Below, one piece after another: positions 8,043 to 17,197 of a DNA stretch of 64,000 bases. Position 1 is the stretch's first letter. The number at the start of each line of letters is the position of its first letter. This stretch comes from Ruminiclostridium cellobioparum subsp. termitidis CT1112 (lineage in GTDB: Bacteria > Bacillota > Clostridia > Acetivibrionales > DSM-1351): assembly GCF_000350485.1 (NCBI RefSeq), contig NZ_AORV01000018.1:1-64000 (forward strand), read 5' to 3'. The position numbers and the translations under genes were made by a program. The notes under the pieces were generated by a model. The model was not told the DNA's origin. It saw nothing but the letters and a program-made list of their open reading frames with translations, and did not search any database.

Positions 8043-8940
8043 TCATTTAAGTACTGCTAATGATGCATTCAAAGCAGCTTTGCATGCTGGAGCATCCTGA
8101 TGTCTGGCGCGTAGTTGCGATAATACTTCGTCGATGGTGTTGTCGATCTCAGTCCACTTTGCCTTATTCATTGATTTGAGACGGGCCGTAGCATTGTCCC
8201 AGGCTACTTCCAATTCATCAACGCGTGATTTAGCGCCAGACAAATCGCCTGCCTCTACCAGACTTAGCGTATCTTCCTCGATTTTCGTAAAGTTTGACAA
8301 ATCACCTAATGGTTCAGTTTGTGTAACATTACCAGCCATCTCCCCTTGAGATGAGACTTCATTTTGAAGCGTAGTTTGGCTCCATAAAAATCCTGTTCCG
8401 ACCAGGATAACCAGTAAGAACGCAACGATTCCAAGTTGCCATTTGACAGTAAATGGTTTTGAAACAGTTTCTTCTTTTATTGGTGTTCTAGCGATCAAAT
8501 CTTTCTTTATGACAGCAAGGAAAATTACTGTCGCCATAATCGCTAACAGAAATATTGCACTTGTGACAGCTACACCTAATCCTACCCCCCCATACGTCGA
8601 TGGTTGTGAAAGGTAATCCCCTAATGAGGCACCCAGAGGCCGGGTCATAATGTAGACAAGCCAGAATGCCAGTATAGGGTCCATCTTGAATCGCCAGGCA
8701 GCTGCCACCACGGCAATCACTGCAGCAATTAAGATCCCTGTAACAAGGTAACCAAAGCCCAGGCTCTCTGCCATAAGGTCTCCGGTTGCCGTACCCAACG
8801 CAAAGGTAAAAAGATTGATGTTCAGGAAATCCGATGCCGTCTCACCGACCGTGGTACATAAGACTTTAATGATCCAGAAGAAAATGGTTACCTCAGGGAC
8901 TTTGCATCTTTTTCATCTCATTTGTTTTGATTACTTCCAT
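8043..8940 (-). pseudogene. COG4705-type membrane protein, frameshifted
   Basis: The translation from the ATG at 8940 (preceded by AGGAGATGG) gives MEVIKTNEMKKMQ and then stops near 8893. One base out of frame, the family sequence continues as VPEVTIFFWIIKVLCTTVGE and on through GTATGDLMAESLGFGYLVTG to a stop at 8043. One extra base near 8900 therefore splits the gene. Several transmembrane helices are followed by an unusual 110-residue C-terminal domain (after SSQGEMAG) predicted to be extracytoplasmic and helical. COG4705 proteins are membrane proteins of unknown function. Two GATTAG hexamers lie 117 bp upstream. The cause could be a real mutation, a sequencing error, or use of an internal TTG at 8798. 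Confidence 0.75.
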
Positions 8941-9056
8941 TCTTCCATCTCCTATTATATAAATTTTCTCTCGTATTATTCCGCTGTATCATGAAATCTT
9001 CATATACCGCAGCAAAACAATCATATAAAGCTTTTCTTAAAAGCCAATTAAAATCA

Positions 9057-9073
9057 GATTAGAATAGGATTAG
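9057..9073 (-). promoter_or_regulatory. GATTAG-N5-GATTAG box upstream of COG4705 gene
   Basis: Hexamers at 9057-9062 and 9068-9073 (CTAATC when read toward the gene) are spaced 11 bp, with weaker AATTAA and TTTAGG elements in the same phase either side. They match the array before the response regulator at 15616. A response-regulator binding site is inferred. The interval 8941-9261 holds no gene. Confidence 0.55.
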
Positions 9074-9261
9074 AAAATTTAGGCCACTACACTTAAAATC
9101 ATTAAAGAACTTGATTTTAAGCAATGAATAGTTTGTCTGTTTAAATACGGTCCCATCAAAAAGCCTCCTTGCTCTGGCAAAATTGGAGTAGCCTTTTTGT
9201 CTTAAATAAACCAAATTATTCGAACTTTACAAATATTACAGCACTTCCTATAAACTTTCCT

Positions 9262-9402
9262 ATGAGAATGGATGTAAGCAGGACGCAATTCAATGAAATT
9301 CCTCCACATGTCGAATATTCTTTGACGGAAAAGGGCCAGGCCTTGCGCCCGATTTTAACCTCTATAGTCGAATGGAGCCAGAAATATATAAGCAAAGTAT
9401 AG
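9262..9402 (+). pseudogene. C-terminal fragment of HxlR-family regulator
   Basis: Forty-six codons ending EYSLTEKGQALRPILTSIVEWSQKYIS match the winged-helix end of HxlR/MarR-like regulators (VEYxLTxxGxxLxPhLxxhxxW). The N-terminal half of the domain is absent; upstream DNA encodes unrelated residues. It has no ribosome site. It is convergent with the truncated dehydrogenase that follows, and HxlR genes often neighbour oxidoreductases, so both may be remains of one lost redox locus. Confidence 0.65.
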
Positions 9403-9415
9403 CTTTGCGGTTGGC

Positions 9416-9946
9416 CTATTCCATATCCAACACAACTTTAATGGCACAGGCCGGCTTTGTTGCGGTTTCAAACGCTTCTGCAGCATCTTCCAACGGGAAT
9501 TTATGCGTAATGATTTCAGGAATTTTTGTATTCTTCTTTGCCAGATTCGAGATGACTTCCTTTATATCTTCCGGCTCATACCCACGGGAGCCCATAATTG
9601 AACACTGCGTGCTCATAATCTCGTGGAATCGGATGGGAAGCTCCCCCTTATGGAGCGCTATGCAGCAAAATCTGGCTTTCTGCTTCGCGTGCTTCATGAA
9701 TTCATCTACGAACATGGGGATTCCCGCGCAATCTATGACAACATCAATGTTCAGTACGGAGTTGGGTTCAACCGTCATTTTCCCGTTTTCCATACCAAGC
9801 CGGTGATTTGTATTATCCTGAACACCGAAATATTCTTCCAGAAATTTCACCATTGCTTCTGTTCCCGCTTTTGTGTTAAGGCCAATACCACCAAGCTTTT
9901 CGACAATTTTTAGGCGGTTGTCGTCAATAAAGGCGTCCACAGCCAT
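9416..9946 (-). pseudogene. C-terminal part of zinc-type alcohol dehydrogenase
   Basis: A 176-codon frame covering the Rossmann-fold and C-terminal part of a medium-chain dehydrogenase/reductase: VVIDCAGIPMFVDEFMKHAKQ, then GSRGYEPEDIKEVI, then the typical end FPLEDAAEAFETATKPACAIKVVL. The N-terminal GroES-like catalytic domain with its zinc ligands is missing; upstream bases (9947-10191) give only broken frames. About 170 residues are lost, so the enzyme should be inactive. The nearest relatives are threonine/sorbitol-dehydrogenase-type MDR proteins. It is convergent with the HxlR fragment. Confidence 0.75.
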
Positions 9947-10191
9947 AGCCCCGAATACAGCAGCGTGATATTTCCATCTGATATCAAATTATTTGCCTTC
10001 AGGTGATAGTCGATGATACTGAAATTGACAAATTATCCCGTTTAATTTTGTGGTAGGCGTAAACCACCAAAGCATCAAAAGAATAAATGGCACAATAGGC
10101 CATTTGTAACCTAACTGGTATTCCGGGATTCCATTTTTACTTATATAGCTGATACGTAACCGTTATATTTTCCGGGATGACAATAAATCTA

Positions 10192-11052
10192 CTAAAACAG
10201 TAATAGCATTGTCCCGGATACAACCAGCAGCACACCGGCAAAGGCTTTTTTCGTAAGCTTTTCTTTGAGAAATATATAGGAAAAAGCAATGGCAACGACG
10301 ATACTCAATTTATCAATGGGTACAACCAGACTGGCCTTTCCCTCCTGTAGCGCACGGTAATAGCAAAGCCATGAGAGACCCGTTGCCAGGCCAGAGAGCA
10401 TGATAAATATCCAGCTTTTCCTGTCAATATCTCTTATGAGAACAAACTTTTTTTGAAACAATACGATTCCCCAAGACATAACCAATACTACAATCGTACG
10501 GATTGCCGTCCCTAAATTTGATTCGATTCCCTGAATTCCGATCTTGCCAAGGATAGAGGTCAACGCGGCAAAGACTGCAGACAGAACGGCATAGAAAAGC
10601 CATGACTTGCTCTTGACGTTTAAGGCTTCCGATTCCCGTCTTTGTATCATAAGGTAGGTCCCGGCAGCAAGCAGTACGATTCCAAATCCCATCCACATGG
10701 TAGGTATTTCCCCTAAAAATAAAAACGCAAGAAGGATGGTCAATATTGTACTGCTCTTGTCAATGGGAGTCACCTTATTTACATTTCCGAGCTGCAAAGC
10801 TTTAAAATAGCATAGCCAGGATGCACCAGTTGCGCCGCCTGAAAGAATCAGGAATATAAGGCTGCAGGTAGAAATCATACCGATGGTATGCTGTGAACCT
10901 ACAACGAAAACCATCAGCCATGAAAACAAAAGCACAACGATTGTGCGGAGTGCCGTGGCCAGGTTGGAATCGGTACTTTTAATCCCGATTTTCGCTAAAA
11001 TAGTTGTCATTCCTGCTAACAACGCCGAGACAAAAGCATATAGAAGCCACAT
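10192..11052 (-). CDS. DMT-family transporter with two EamA domains
   Basis: A 286-residue membrane protein with ten hydrophobic segments arranged as two EamA repeats. Each carries the same internal signature (SGGATGASWLCYFKALQLG and SGLATGLSWLCYYRALQEG, followed by a VxPIDKxS motif), which shows the internal duplication of drug/metabolite exporters. The start at 11052 is chosen because GGAGGG lies 6 bases upstream; an earlier in-frame start would add seven residues without a ribosome site. The substrate is not predictable. It is followed by nothing on this strand for 245 bp and preceded closely by the HTH gene at 11098, with which it may be transcribed. Confidence 0.88.
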   Translation of the reverse strand: MWLLYAFVSALLAGMTTILAKIGIKSTDSNLATALRTIVVLLFSWLMVFVVGSQHTIGMISTCSLIFLILSGGATGASWLCYFKALQLGNVNKVTPIDKSSTILTILLAFLFLGEIPTMWMGFGIVLLAAGTYLMIQRRESEALNVKSKSWLFYAVLSAVFAALTSILGKIGIQGIESNLGTAIRTIVVLVMSWGIVLFQKKFVLIRDIDRKSWIFIMLSGLATGLSWLCYYRALQEGKASLVVPIDKLSIVVAIAFSYIFLKEKLTKKAFAGVLLVVSGTMLLLF

Positions 11053-11097
11053 TGACATCCCTCCATGAATCACAAATTTTTCAGGTTAAACGGCTAA

Positions 11098-11556
11098 TTA
11101 AGAGGATTTTGTCTTTTGATTGGCTTCCAGTTTGGAATCCTCGCGCAGATCCCAAAAGATTTTAAATTCCAGTTTTTCAACTTCTCTTTGCTGCTTATAA
11201 CTAATACGAAGTGTGGCCTCCTGCGGGATGGTGATATCCCTGTCCAGCTCTCTCAATAAGGTTTTGATATTATTGTTATTCTCTCCTAGCGTAGACAAGG
11301 CTTCATTGATTTTGCCAAACAAGGCGGACGATGTGCCGGGTACATCTTCGGAAACCATATATCGATCATTCTGATTGATATAATTGATGGAATCTCCGGA
11401 AGCAAGCCAGCGAAGCAGGGCCTCCCTGCTGAACCGCCACTCCCGGCCAATTTTGCGGGCAGGAATGTGTTCTGCACGGAGCAGTTTAATAATCGTTTTT
11501 TCACTGACCCCTAAAAATTCAATTGCTTGCTCAAGATTTAGAATATCATCTGTCAT
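11098..11556 (-). CDS. excisionase/MerR-type HTH DNA-binding protein
   Basis: A 152-residue protein. Residues 5-55 (LNLEQAIEFLGVSEKTIIKLLRAEHIPARKIGREWRFSREALLRWL) match the helix-turn-helix excisionase (HTH_17) domain. The remainder is charged and probably helical (INEALSTLGENNNNIKTLLRELDRD), ending in a lysine-rich tail. The ATG at 11556 is preferred over an upstream alternative because TAAGGGGG precedes it. In Firmicutes such domains occur in phage excisionases and in small transcriptional regulators; no integrase is nearby, so a regulator of the adjacent DMT exporter is more likely. That role is inferred from position only. Confidence 0.75.
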   Translation of the reverse strand: MTDDILNLEQAIEFLGVSEKTIIKLLRAEHIPARKIGREWRFSREALLRWLASGDSINYINQNDRYMVSEDVPGTSSALFGKINEALSTLGENNNNIKTLLRELDRDITIPQEATLRISYKQQREVEKLEFKIFWDLREDSKLEANQKTKSS

Positions 11557-12071
11557 TACAAAAACCCCCTTATAACTAAATATAATTATACGGCAACAAA
11601 ATGTAAATATCAACAATAAGCAGAATTTAATATCCAATTAACAGTAAATAATATGAAGATAACATGATATTGTTTTTATTGTGACGAGATGTATACGAGA
11701 TCACCTTCATTGCTTGAATTATAAAACCAACTTTGCACTTTTGGGGGATCTATCTTGTTTATTTTAGGAAATTAGTCCGCGTTGGGTAATCACAACCGGC
11801 CTTTTATACGATCTAAGGTTAACATTGAAACTTCATAATGGAGCTTGTTCTTCATCAAGTTACTTTATATCCGCTGGTATCTGACATTAGTTTTGATTTT
11901 TTAGTTCGAATTTTGACCCTATCAGATATTTTTTTAAAATATTTACCCAATGTTACATCAGCTGTATTACTTATGAACTATTTTCATGTGTAGCAGGCGT
12001 TCTATCCCATCCGCAGTAATTATGGCAATAAAGTTTTAGCCAGAAAAGGCTGCTGAAGCTTAAACATAGTC
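11557..12071. other. intergenic stretch, nothing recognised
   Basis: About 515 bp between the excisionase-type HTH gene and the end of the secreted phosphatase gene. It is AT-rich with scattered stops in all frames. I see no hairpin with a T-tract and no repeat worth reporting. The 5' end presumably carries the promoter of the HTH gene. Confidence 0.5.
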
Positions 12072-13310
12072 TTATTTTTTAATTGTAACCGAATCCTTTA
12101 AAGCATTTTTGCTGTCATATGCATTGATTACCATTTCGGTATCGGAGACTGTAACCGCAAGATACATTTGTGTTTTCAGCTGCAGGCCCACTTCCTGCCA
12201 TGAACGTGATTTTTGTGGATAGAATTTCACACCGCCGCTGTTACCCACCATATATATCGTACCCTTTCCAGGCTTGACCACAGCTCCCTTTTTCAAAGGA
12301 TAGGAGCGTACGTAGTTATGGTCATGGCCCTGCAAAACCAGGTCGATGCCAAGCTCATCAAATACAGGAACCCAAGCCTTTCTGATGTCTGTAGTGTTAT
12401 AGGTGGCACCGTAAGGCCCCCTGTGCAGGGCGACAATCTTCCACGGCTTGTCCGATTTTGCCATATCTTTTCGAAGCCAATCCCCCTGGCTTTTGAAATT
12501 TTTACTGCCGCATTCCGTATTCATGACAGCGATATGTGTATTACCATAGTCAAAGGAGTAAAACGTACCGGCAGGGGCACCCGTATTCTGTTCTGCCGGC
12601 AGATTAAACCTGTCGGTAAAGTTCTTTGCATTCGAATTGGTTCGGTTTTTATTAAGGACATCGTGATTTCCAACAACCGGAGCGATGGGAAGATTCATCA
12701 GCTCGCTTTTTGCCGCACTTGCAAAATTATCCCACTGATTTGTTTTGTCTCCATTATCCACTATATCTCCCGTATGTACCAGAAAGCGTGTGCTTGGAAA
12801 CTTCTCCAGCGCTTTGTCAAGTATATTCTTCCATTTAGCATAGTCCCCGACCGTTACACCTTGCGTATCCGTAATATTGATAAAAGTAAAACTCTTCAAA
12901 TCGCTTTCTGCGGTTTTGAACGTTCCTTTTTCGCAGTAGCCGCCGGTATCTCCAATACGGTATACATATTCCGTTCCGGATTTCAAATTTTTCAGTTCAG
13001 CTTTATGTATCATCCTCTTGTCCAGGTCGTTTTTCACTTCGTAACTCCTGGCTGTCGCTCTGCTGATATTGCTTTTGTCAAAACCCTTGAATTCATCCTT
13101 GATGCAGTATTCTACAACACTTTTTTTTACTGCTGTTGAGGTATTCCAAGTAAAACAGCGTCCGGTTGTTGGATCTTTCCCGAAAGTATTGATAATGCTT
13201 TTCGGTATGGCAGTCTGCGCAGATGCCGCTCCGGATACACAAGCAAGCAGAGAGAACAAAATACACAGAACTACAATTCCAATTACTGTCTTTAAGAATA
13301 TCCTTTTCAT
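12072..13310 (-). CDS. secreted purple-acid-phosphatase-like metallophosphoesterase
   Basis: A 412-residue exported protein. A signal peptide (MKRIFLKTVIGIVVLCILF, cleavage near ASA) is followed by an FN3-like purple acid phosphatase N-terminal domain (about residues 45-135), then a calcineurin-like domain. All metal-binding blocks are visible: NITDTQG, HTGDIVDNGD, GNHDVLN, ALHRGPYG and GHDHNYVRSYP. These provide the Asp, Asn and His ligands of a dinuclear centre. It probably hydrolyses phosphate esters outside the membrane. The ATG at 13310 follows AGAAAGAGAG; a GTG six bases earlier is possible. It stands alone with 225 bp before it, and may serve phosphate scavenging. Phosphate regulation is not evident. 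Confidence 0.88.
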   Translation of the reverse strand: MKRIFLKTVIGIVVLCILFSLLACVSGAASAQTAIPKSIINTFGKDPTTGRCFTWNTSTAVKKSVVEYCIKDEFKGFDKSNISRATARSYEVKNDLDKRMIHKAELKNLKSGTEYVYRIGDTGGYCEKGTFKTAESDLKSFTFINITDTQGVTVGDYAKWKNILDKALEKFPSTRFLVHTGDIVDNGDKTNQWDNFASAAKSELMNLPIAPVVGNHDVLNKNRTNSNAKNFTDRFNLPAEQNTGAPAGTFYSFDYGNTHIAVMNTECGSKNFKSQGDWLRKDMAKSDKPWKIVALHRGPYGATYNTTDIRKAWVPVFDELGIDLVLQGHDHNYVRSYPLKKGAVVKPGKGTIYMVGNSGGVKFYPQKSRSWQEVGLQLKTQMYLAVTVSDTEMVINAYDSKNALKDSVTIKK

Positions 13311-13541
13311 ACGCACACTCTCTTTCTATCCACTATTTTACTTTAGAAGATACGATATCATTGTACAAAATGGTCTTCTTTTATATCAACGATCTCAATA
13401 CTTTATCTCCCTTGTCAGGGATCATAACCTGATTCGGATCTTCTACGACCTTTTCCACTATTAGTTTATTCTTGCAAAAAAATCAAATGAAACAGTATTT
13501 CACCCAATCTTTTGTTAATGTTCACATCATAACTCCCTTTC

Positions 13542-14930
13542 CTAAAGTGTGGTCTGGGGCAGCATAATGGCTACGACTGTACCTTCACCTATCGTGCTCT
13601 CAGCCCGGATGCTCCCTCCATGGGCATCCACAATCCATTTTACAATGGACAACCCCAGTCCGCTCCCTCCGGATTCCTTCGACCTCGCCTTGTCAACGCG
13701 GTAAAACCGGTTGAAAATATTATTGACCTCATCATCTGGAATACCTATGCCGGTATCTTCTACGACAATATTTACGGTATTATTTCCCCTCCCGGCGTGA
13801 ACGGTTATTTTCCCATCGGTTGGTGTAAATTTAAAGCTGTTGTCAATGAGTGCCCTCAGCGCTTGTTTAATCATTTTTCTATCCGCTGTAAGAGCAATCT
13901 CTCCGGCCACATCACAATGCAAATCATGTATCGATGAAATAAGGTGACTTTCCTTACACACTTCCTCCATCAGCTCATTTAGGCTAAATTGAATTTTTTG
14001 CAGCTTTTGATTTCCACTGTCTCCTCGGGCAAGAAAAAGAAGCTTTTCAATCAAATCCGTCATCCCAGACGTTTCATTTTTTATTGCATCAATTGACTCC
14101 TGGAGAACACTTTTATCTTCCTTACCCCAACGGTCTATTAAACCGATATACCCCTGGATGACAGATATAGGTGTCCTTAACTCATGGGAAGCGTCGGAAA
14201 CGAATTGGTTTTGCTTGTCAAAAGACTGTTTCAATCGGTCAATCATCTCATTAAAGGTTTCTGCGAGCCTTGATAACTCATCATCGGCTTGACTTACCTC
14301 AATCCGGCGGCTCAGATTATTTATGCCTATGCTCTGGGCTGCCTTGGTGATTCTGTCAATGGGTAAAAGCATTCTTCTACTGATCAGATAACCCGCAAGA
14401 AGGGAAATTGCAATGCCTACCGCATCGGCACATGCCATTAAAATGAATAAGACTTTAAGAAACATGTACTCATTTTCCATGTTAACCGCGACCTGGAGAT
14501 ATGCTTTCGTCTTACCGTCTGCTAAAACCTGCCTGTTTGCAATCGCTAAATGCATTTCATCCGACTCTGTTTTCCTCACAGAATCAAGTGATGAGGAGAA
14601 AGGTATCTTCTTCAAATGAAAGCTGTCCTCCGAATTTACAAGGATACCCTCGGGATTTGCTATTCTAACGCTGACTGTGGCGTCGGTGCGGGCTTCTCCG
14701 ATCAGTTCAGGGTCCTCCAACGACATTTTTTCCTCCGTTGGTCCCACAATTCTTTCCGCTATTGTATTGCTTATGTTCTTGACTTTTTGCAGGGACTGGT
14801 TCACAAGATAGAATTTAATGCCGTAGAGTACGGAAGCACTTAAAAGGATCAACACCAGAGAAAATATGGATGCATAAAGAAGGGTCAGCTTCCAGGATAT
14901 TTTCGTGAATTTGAAAAAGTTCATTCTCAT
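13542..14930 (-). CDS. OmpR-partner sensor histidine kinase
   Basis: A 462-residue membrane kinase. It has a TM helix at about residues 14-36, an extracytoplasmic sensor of about 125 residues, a second TM helix near 160-183, and a HAMP segment ([18 protein letters not shown]). The phosphoacceptor motif is [21 protein letters not shown], and the HATPase blocks are [16 protein letters not shown] and [13 protein letters not shown]. Its ATG overlaps the stop of the response regulator gene in ATGA, so translation is coupled. The pair resembles ArlRS/CssRS-type systems. GATTAG arrays before the regulator and the COG4705 gene suggest envelope-related targets. The signal is unknown. Confidence 0.92.
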   Translation of the reverse strand: MRMNFFKFTKISWKLTLLYASIFSLVLILLSASVLYGIKFYLVNQSLQKVKNISNTIAERIVGPTEEKMSLEDPELIGEARTDATVSVRIANPEGILVNSEDSFHLKKIPFSSSLDSVRKTESDEMHLAIANRQVLADGKTKAYLQVAVNMENEYMFLKVLFILMACADAVGIAISLLAGYLISRRMLLPIDRITKAAQSIGINNLSRRIEVSQADDELSRLAETFNEMIDRLKQSFDKQNQFVSDASHELRTPISVIQGYIGLIDRWGKEDKSVLQESIDAIKNETSGMTDLIEKLLFLARGDSGNQKLQKIQFSLNELMEEVCKESHLISSIHDLHCDVAGEIALTADRKMIKQALRALIDNSFKFTPTDGKITVHAGRGNNTVNIVVEDTGIGIPDDEVNNIFNRFYRVDKARSKESGGSGLGLSIVKWIVDAHGGSIRAESTIGEGTVVAIMLPQTTL

Positions 14931-15616
14931 CCCTTTTCCTCCCTCAGAATATATCCTACGCCACGTACTGTCTGTATCAGCTTTGTATCGTGTTCATCAT
15001 CAATCTTACTTCTTAAATACCGGATATATACATCGACAACATTGGTATCTCCTGCATAGTCATACCCCCATACGTTTTCCAGTATCTGATCACGGGTTAA
15101 AACAATTCCCTTGTTCCTGAGCAGGTATTCCAGCAGATCATATTCCTTCTTTGTGAGGTCGATACTTTCATCCCCTCTGAATACTTGCCGCTTTGCCAGG
15201 TCCATTCTTAAGTCACCTGCAGCAAGACTTTTCTGCGGTTGCTTGGACTGATTTCTATTTCTCAGCACGGCCCTGATCCGTGCCAGGAGTTCTTCAATCA
15301 CAAAGGGTTTTGTTACATAGTCATTGGCGCCTATATCCAGTCCCATTACTTTATCTGTCGTTTCATCTTTGGCTGTGAGCATAATAACAGGCACCTCTGA
15401 AAATTGCCTGATTCTCCTGCATACTTCCATACCGTTAATGCCTGGCAGCATAATGTCCAGGAGAATCAGGTCAGGCTCATTCTCTTCCGCTTTTCTGAGG
15501 CCCCCCCTGCCATCGTATTCAATTTCAACAGCATAGCCCTCGTGCTTTAGTTCAAGCTCCAGGAATCTTGCTATTTGTTTTTCATCTTCAACGATTAATA
15601 TTGTTGTTGGAACCAT
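14927..15616 (-). CDS. OmpR/PhoB-family response regulator
   Basis: A 229-residue regulator: receiver domain with LIVEDE acidic pocket, phospho-Asp in [13 protein letters not shown], conserved Thr in VIMLTAKDE and Lys in VTKPF, followed by a C-terminal winged helix ([31 protein letters not shown]). The ATG at 15616 is chosen because GAGGAGA lies 8 bases upstream; a longer frame would add 11 residues. It is encoded upstream of, and coupled to, its kinase. The promoter region contains four hexamers in 11-bp phase (15712-15750), so autoregulation is likely. The same boxes occur before the COG4705 gene and near 1510. Confidence 0.93.
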   Translation of the reverse strand: MVPTTILIVEDEKQIARFLELELKHEGYAVEIEYDGRGGLRKAEENEPDLILLDIMLPGINGMEVCRRIRQFSEVPVIMLTAKDETTDKVMGLDIGANDYVTKPFVIEELLARIRAVLRNRNQSKQPQKSLAAGDLRMDLAKRQVFRGDESIDLTKKEYDLLEYLLRNKGIVLTRDQILENVWGYDYAGDTNVVDVYIRYLRSKIDDEHDTKLIQTVRGVGYILREEKG

Positions 15617-15711
15617 CGAAACATTCTCCTCATTTATATATAAATACATTCTGCCAAAGTAAAGAAATTCATGCAGGTCGTAAAACCATATGATTCAGCT
15701 TACCGGATTAA

Positions 15712-15750
15712 GATTAGAATTCCATTAGAGAAAGATTAGAGCAGGATTAG
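15712..15750 (-). promoter_or_regulatory. four GATTAG-type hexamers in 11-bp phase
   Basis: GATTAG at 15712, CATTAG at 15723, GATTAG at 15734 and GATTAG at 15745 start exactly 11 bp apart. They read CTAATC toward the response-regulator gene, about 95 bp before its start. Tandem half-sites on one face of the helix are typical of OmpR-class regulators. This is the fullest copy of the motif in the window, consistent with an autoregulatory site. Confidence 0.65.
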
Positions 15751-15793
15751 AAAGTAAAAAGGGGGCCAAAACTTTGCTCCTGATCAAAAAAAG

Positions 15794-17197
15794 TTATCCG
15801 GTACCGGCTCTTTTGCGCAATGTTCGGTTGACTTTTTTAATATCATATACATTTAACCGGGCCATTTTGATATAGCAGAATGCAGCCGGAACAAAAAATA
15901 TCTGAAACAGGGTTAATGTGATGATATAGCTGTTGGGTTCATTAGTAAAATTGGACACGAAAGCGAGAACAATTCCTACCCCGACATTGCCTATTGTCCT
16001 TCCTATGCCGCCTATAAGATTTGCCAGGCTGAAAACCGTAGCCCTATGCTCCGGAAGATTTACATCCGTTATCAGCGCCAGCCAGTTTGGAGTATTGGCC
16101 GACTGGGCTGCCGTGGCGAGAAAAGCTAATATAAACATCAGCATAGTCCATGGGTTTAGGACTATCTCTTTCAATAAGTATAGCAAAATAGAAATTGGAC
16201 TGTTATCGTCAGGCAGCCGCAGATGATTCATTGGTATTGCGAACATTGCCGTATATATCGGTGCAGCCAGGAAAACGACAAGCGCTGTAAGGTACGCTCT
16301 TCCTTTATATGTTTTGCGCTGGAAAACATCTCCGAGATACCCGAAATAGGAGGAGGTCAAGCCTCCTATTTGAAGCAATGCAAAAAGATATCCTGCTGCA
16401 ACAATGGACGTCTGTGTACTGTAGCCTGAATGCTCAATTTTTGATATATACAAGGTAGGGAGCCATATCAATGTACCCGTCGTTATGTTCATAAAAAAGC
16501 CCTGCTGCAGCAGCCATATGTTACTGGACTTTGAAACAATGCCGTATAGATGCTTCATTTCAATTCTATAATTATATTCCTGTCCATTTCTGACGAACTC
16601 TTTTAATTCCGGCTCCGATTCACCCATGCTTGGTTCTCTTATAAATACATACAGGAACAAAAGAAAAAAGCCTATTACACTTACAATTCCAAAGGGAGTC
16701 CGCCAGCTTGAAGCGGTCGCAATAAGGGATGCCATCAATGCTCCGGCAATTCCGCCAAAACCCTGTGCCATCCCCCAGAGGCTTAAAAGCATTCCTCTAT
16801 ATTTGTGAGGAATATAATCCGTCAGAACACTATAGCCGATTGATGCTATACAGCCTAATCCAATCCCCGTAAAAACCTGCAGGACAAAAAGCTGTATGTA
16901 ATTTTTACAAACCGATGTCAGGAAGACAGAGGCGGCCCATATAACCGTTCCAATAATGATGTATTTTTTACGATTTCCTTTCCCTGCCAGGTACCCCCAA
17001 TAGACTGAAGATAAGGAAGTAACCAAAATATTCACTGCCGATATGATCCCTAAAGAGGAAATATGAACGTTGAAATCTTTTGCGATCAGTGAAAAAAGCG
17101 GCGGAAAAAGCCCGATGACAATATTGTCAAAGGCAGCAAGGACAATAAAAACAAATATGGTATAAACTATTCTTATTTTTTGCGTATTAATTACCAT
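15794..17197 (-). CDS. MFS transporter
   Basis: A 467-residue major facilitator with about twelve hydrophobic segments. The loop 2-3 motif is recognisable as GYLAGKGNRKK, close to the MFS consensus GxLaDrxGrkr, and motif C-like residues appear in the fifth segment (GMAQGFGGIAGALMASL). Its start codon directly follows the stop of the glycosyltransferase gene (no gap), so the two are translationally coupled. The substrate is unknown. Its company, a lipid glycosyltransferase and a PAP2 phosphatase, suggests export of a lipid-linked or envelope compound, but this is inference. Confidence 0.87.
   Translation of the reverse strand: MVINTQKIRIVYTIFVFIVLAAFDNIVIGLFPPLFSLIAKDFNVHISSLGIISAVNILVTSLSSVYWGYLAGKGNRKKYIIIGTVIWAASVFLTSVCKNYIQLFVLQVFTGIGLGCIASIGYSVLTDYIPHKYRGMLLSLWGMAQGFGGIAGALMASLIATASSWRTPFGIVSVIGFFLLFLYVFIREPSMGESEPELKEFVRNGQEYNYRIEMKHLYGIVSKSSNIWLLQQGFFMNITTGTLIWLPTLYISKIEHSGYSTQTSIVAAGYLFALLQIGGLTSSYFGYLGDVFQRKTYKGRAYLTALVVFLAAPIYTAMFAIPMNHLRLPDDNSPISILLYLLKEIVLNPWTMLMFILAFLATAAQSANTPNWLALITDVNLPEHRATVFSLANLIGGIGRTIGNVGVGIVLAFVSNFTNEPNSYIITLTLFQIFFVPAAFCYIKMARLNVYDIKKVNRTLRKRAGTG

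Noticed and set aside
12213-13139. 308-codon plus-strand frame opposite the phosphatase gene
   Set aside because: It is antisense to a full signal peptide plus metallophosphoesterase and shows no family features.
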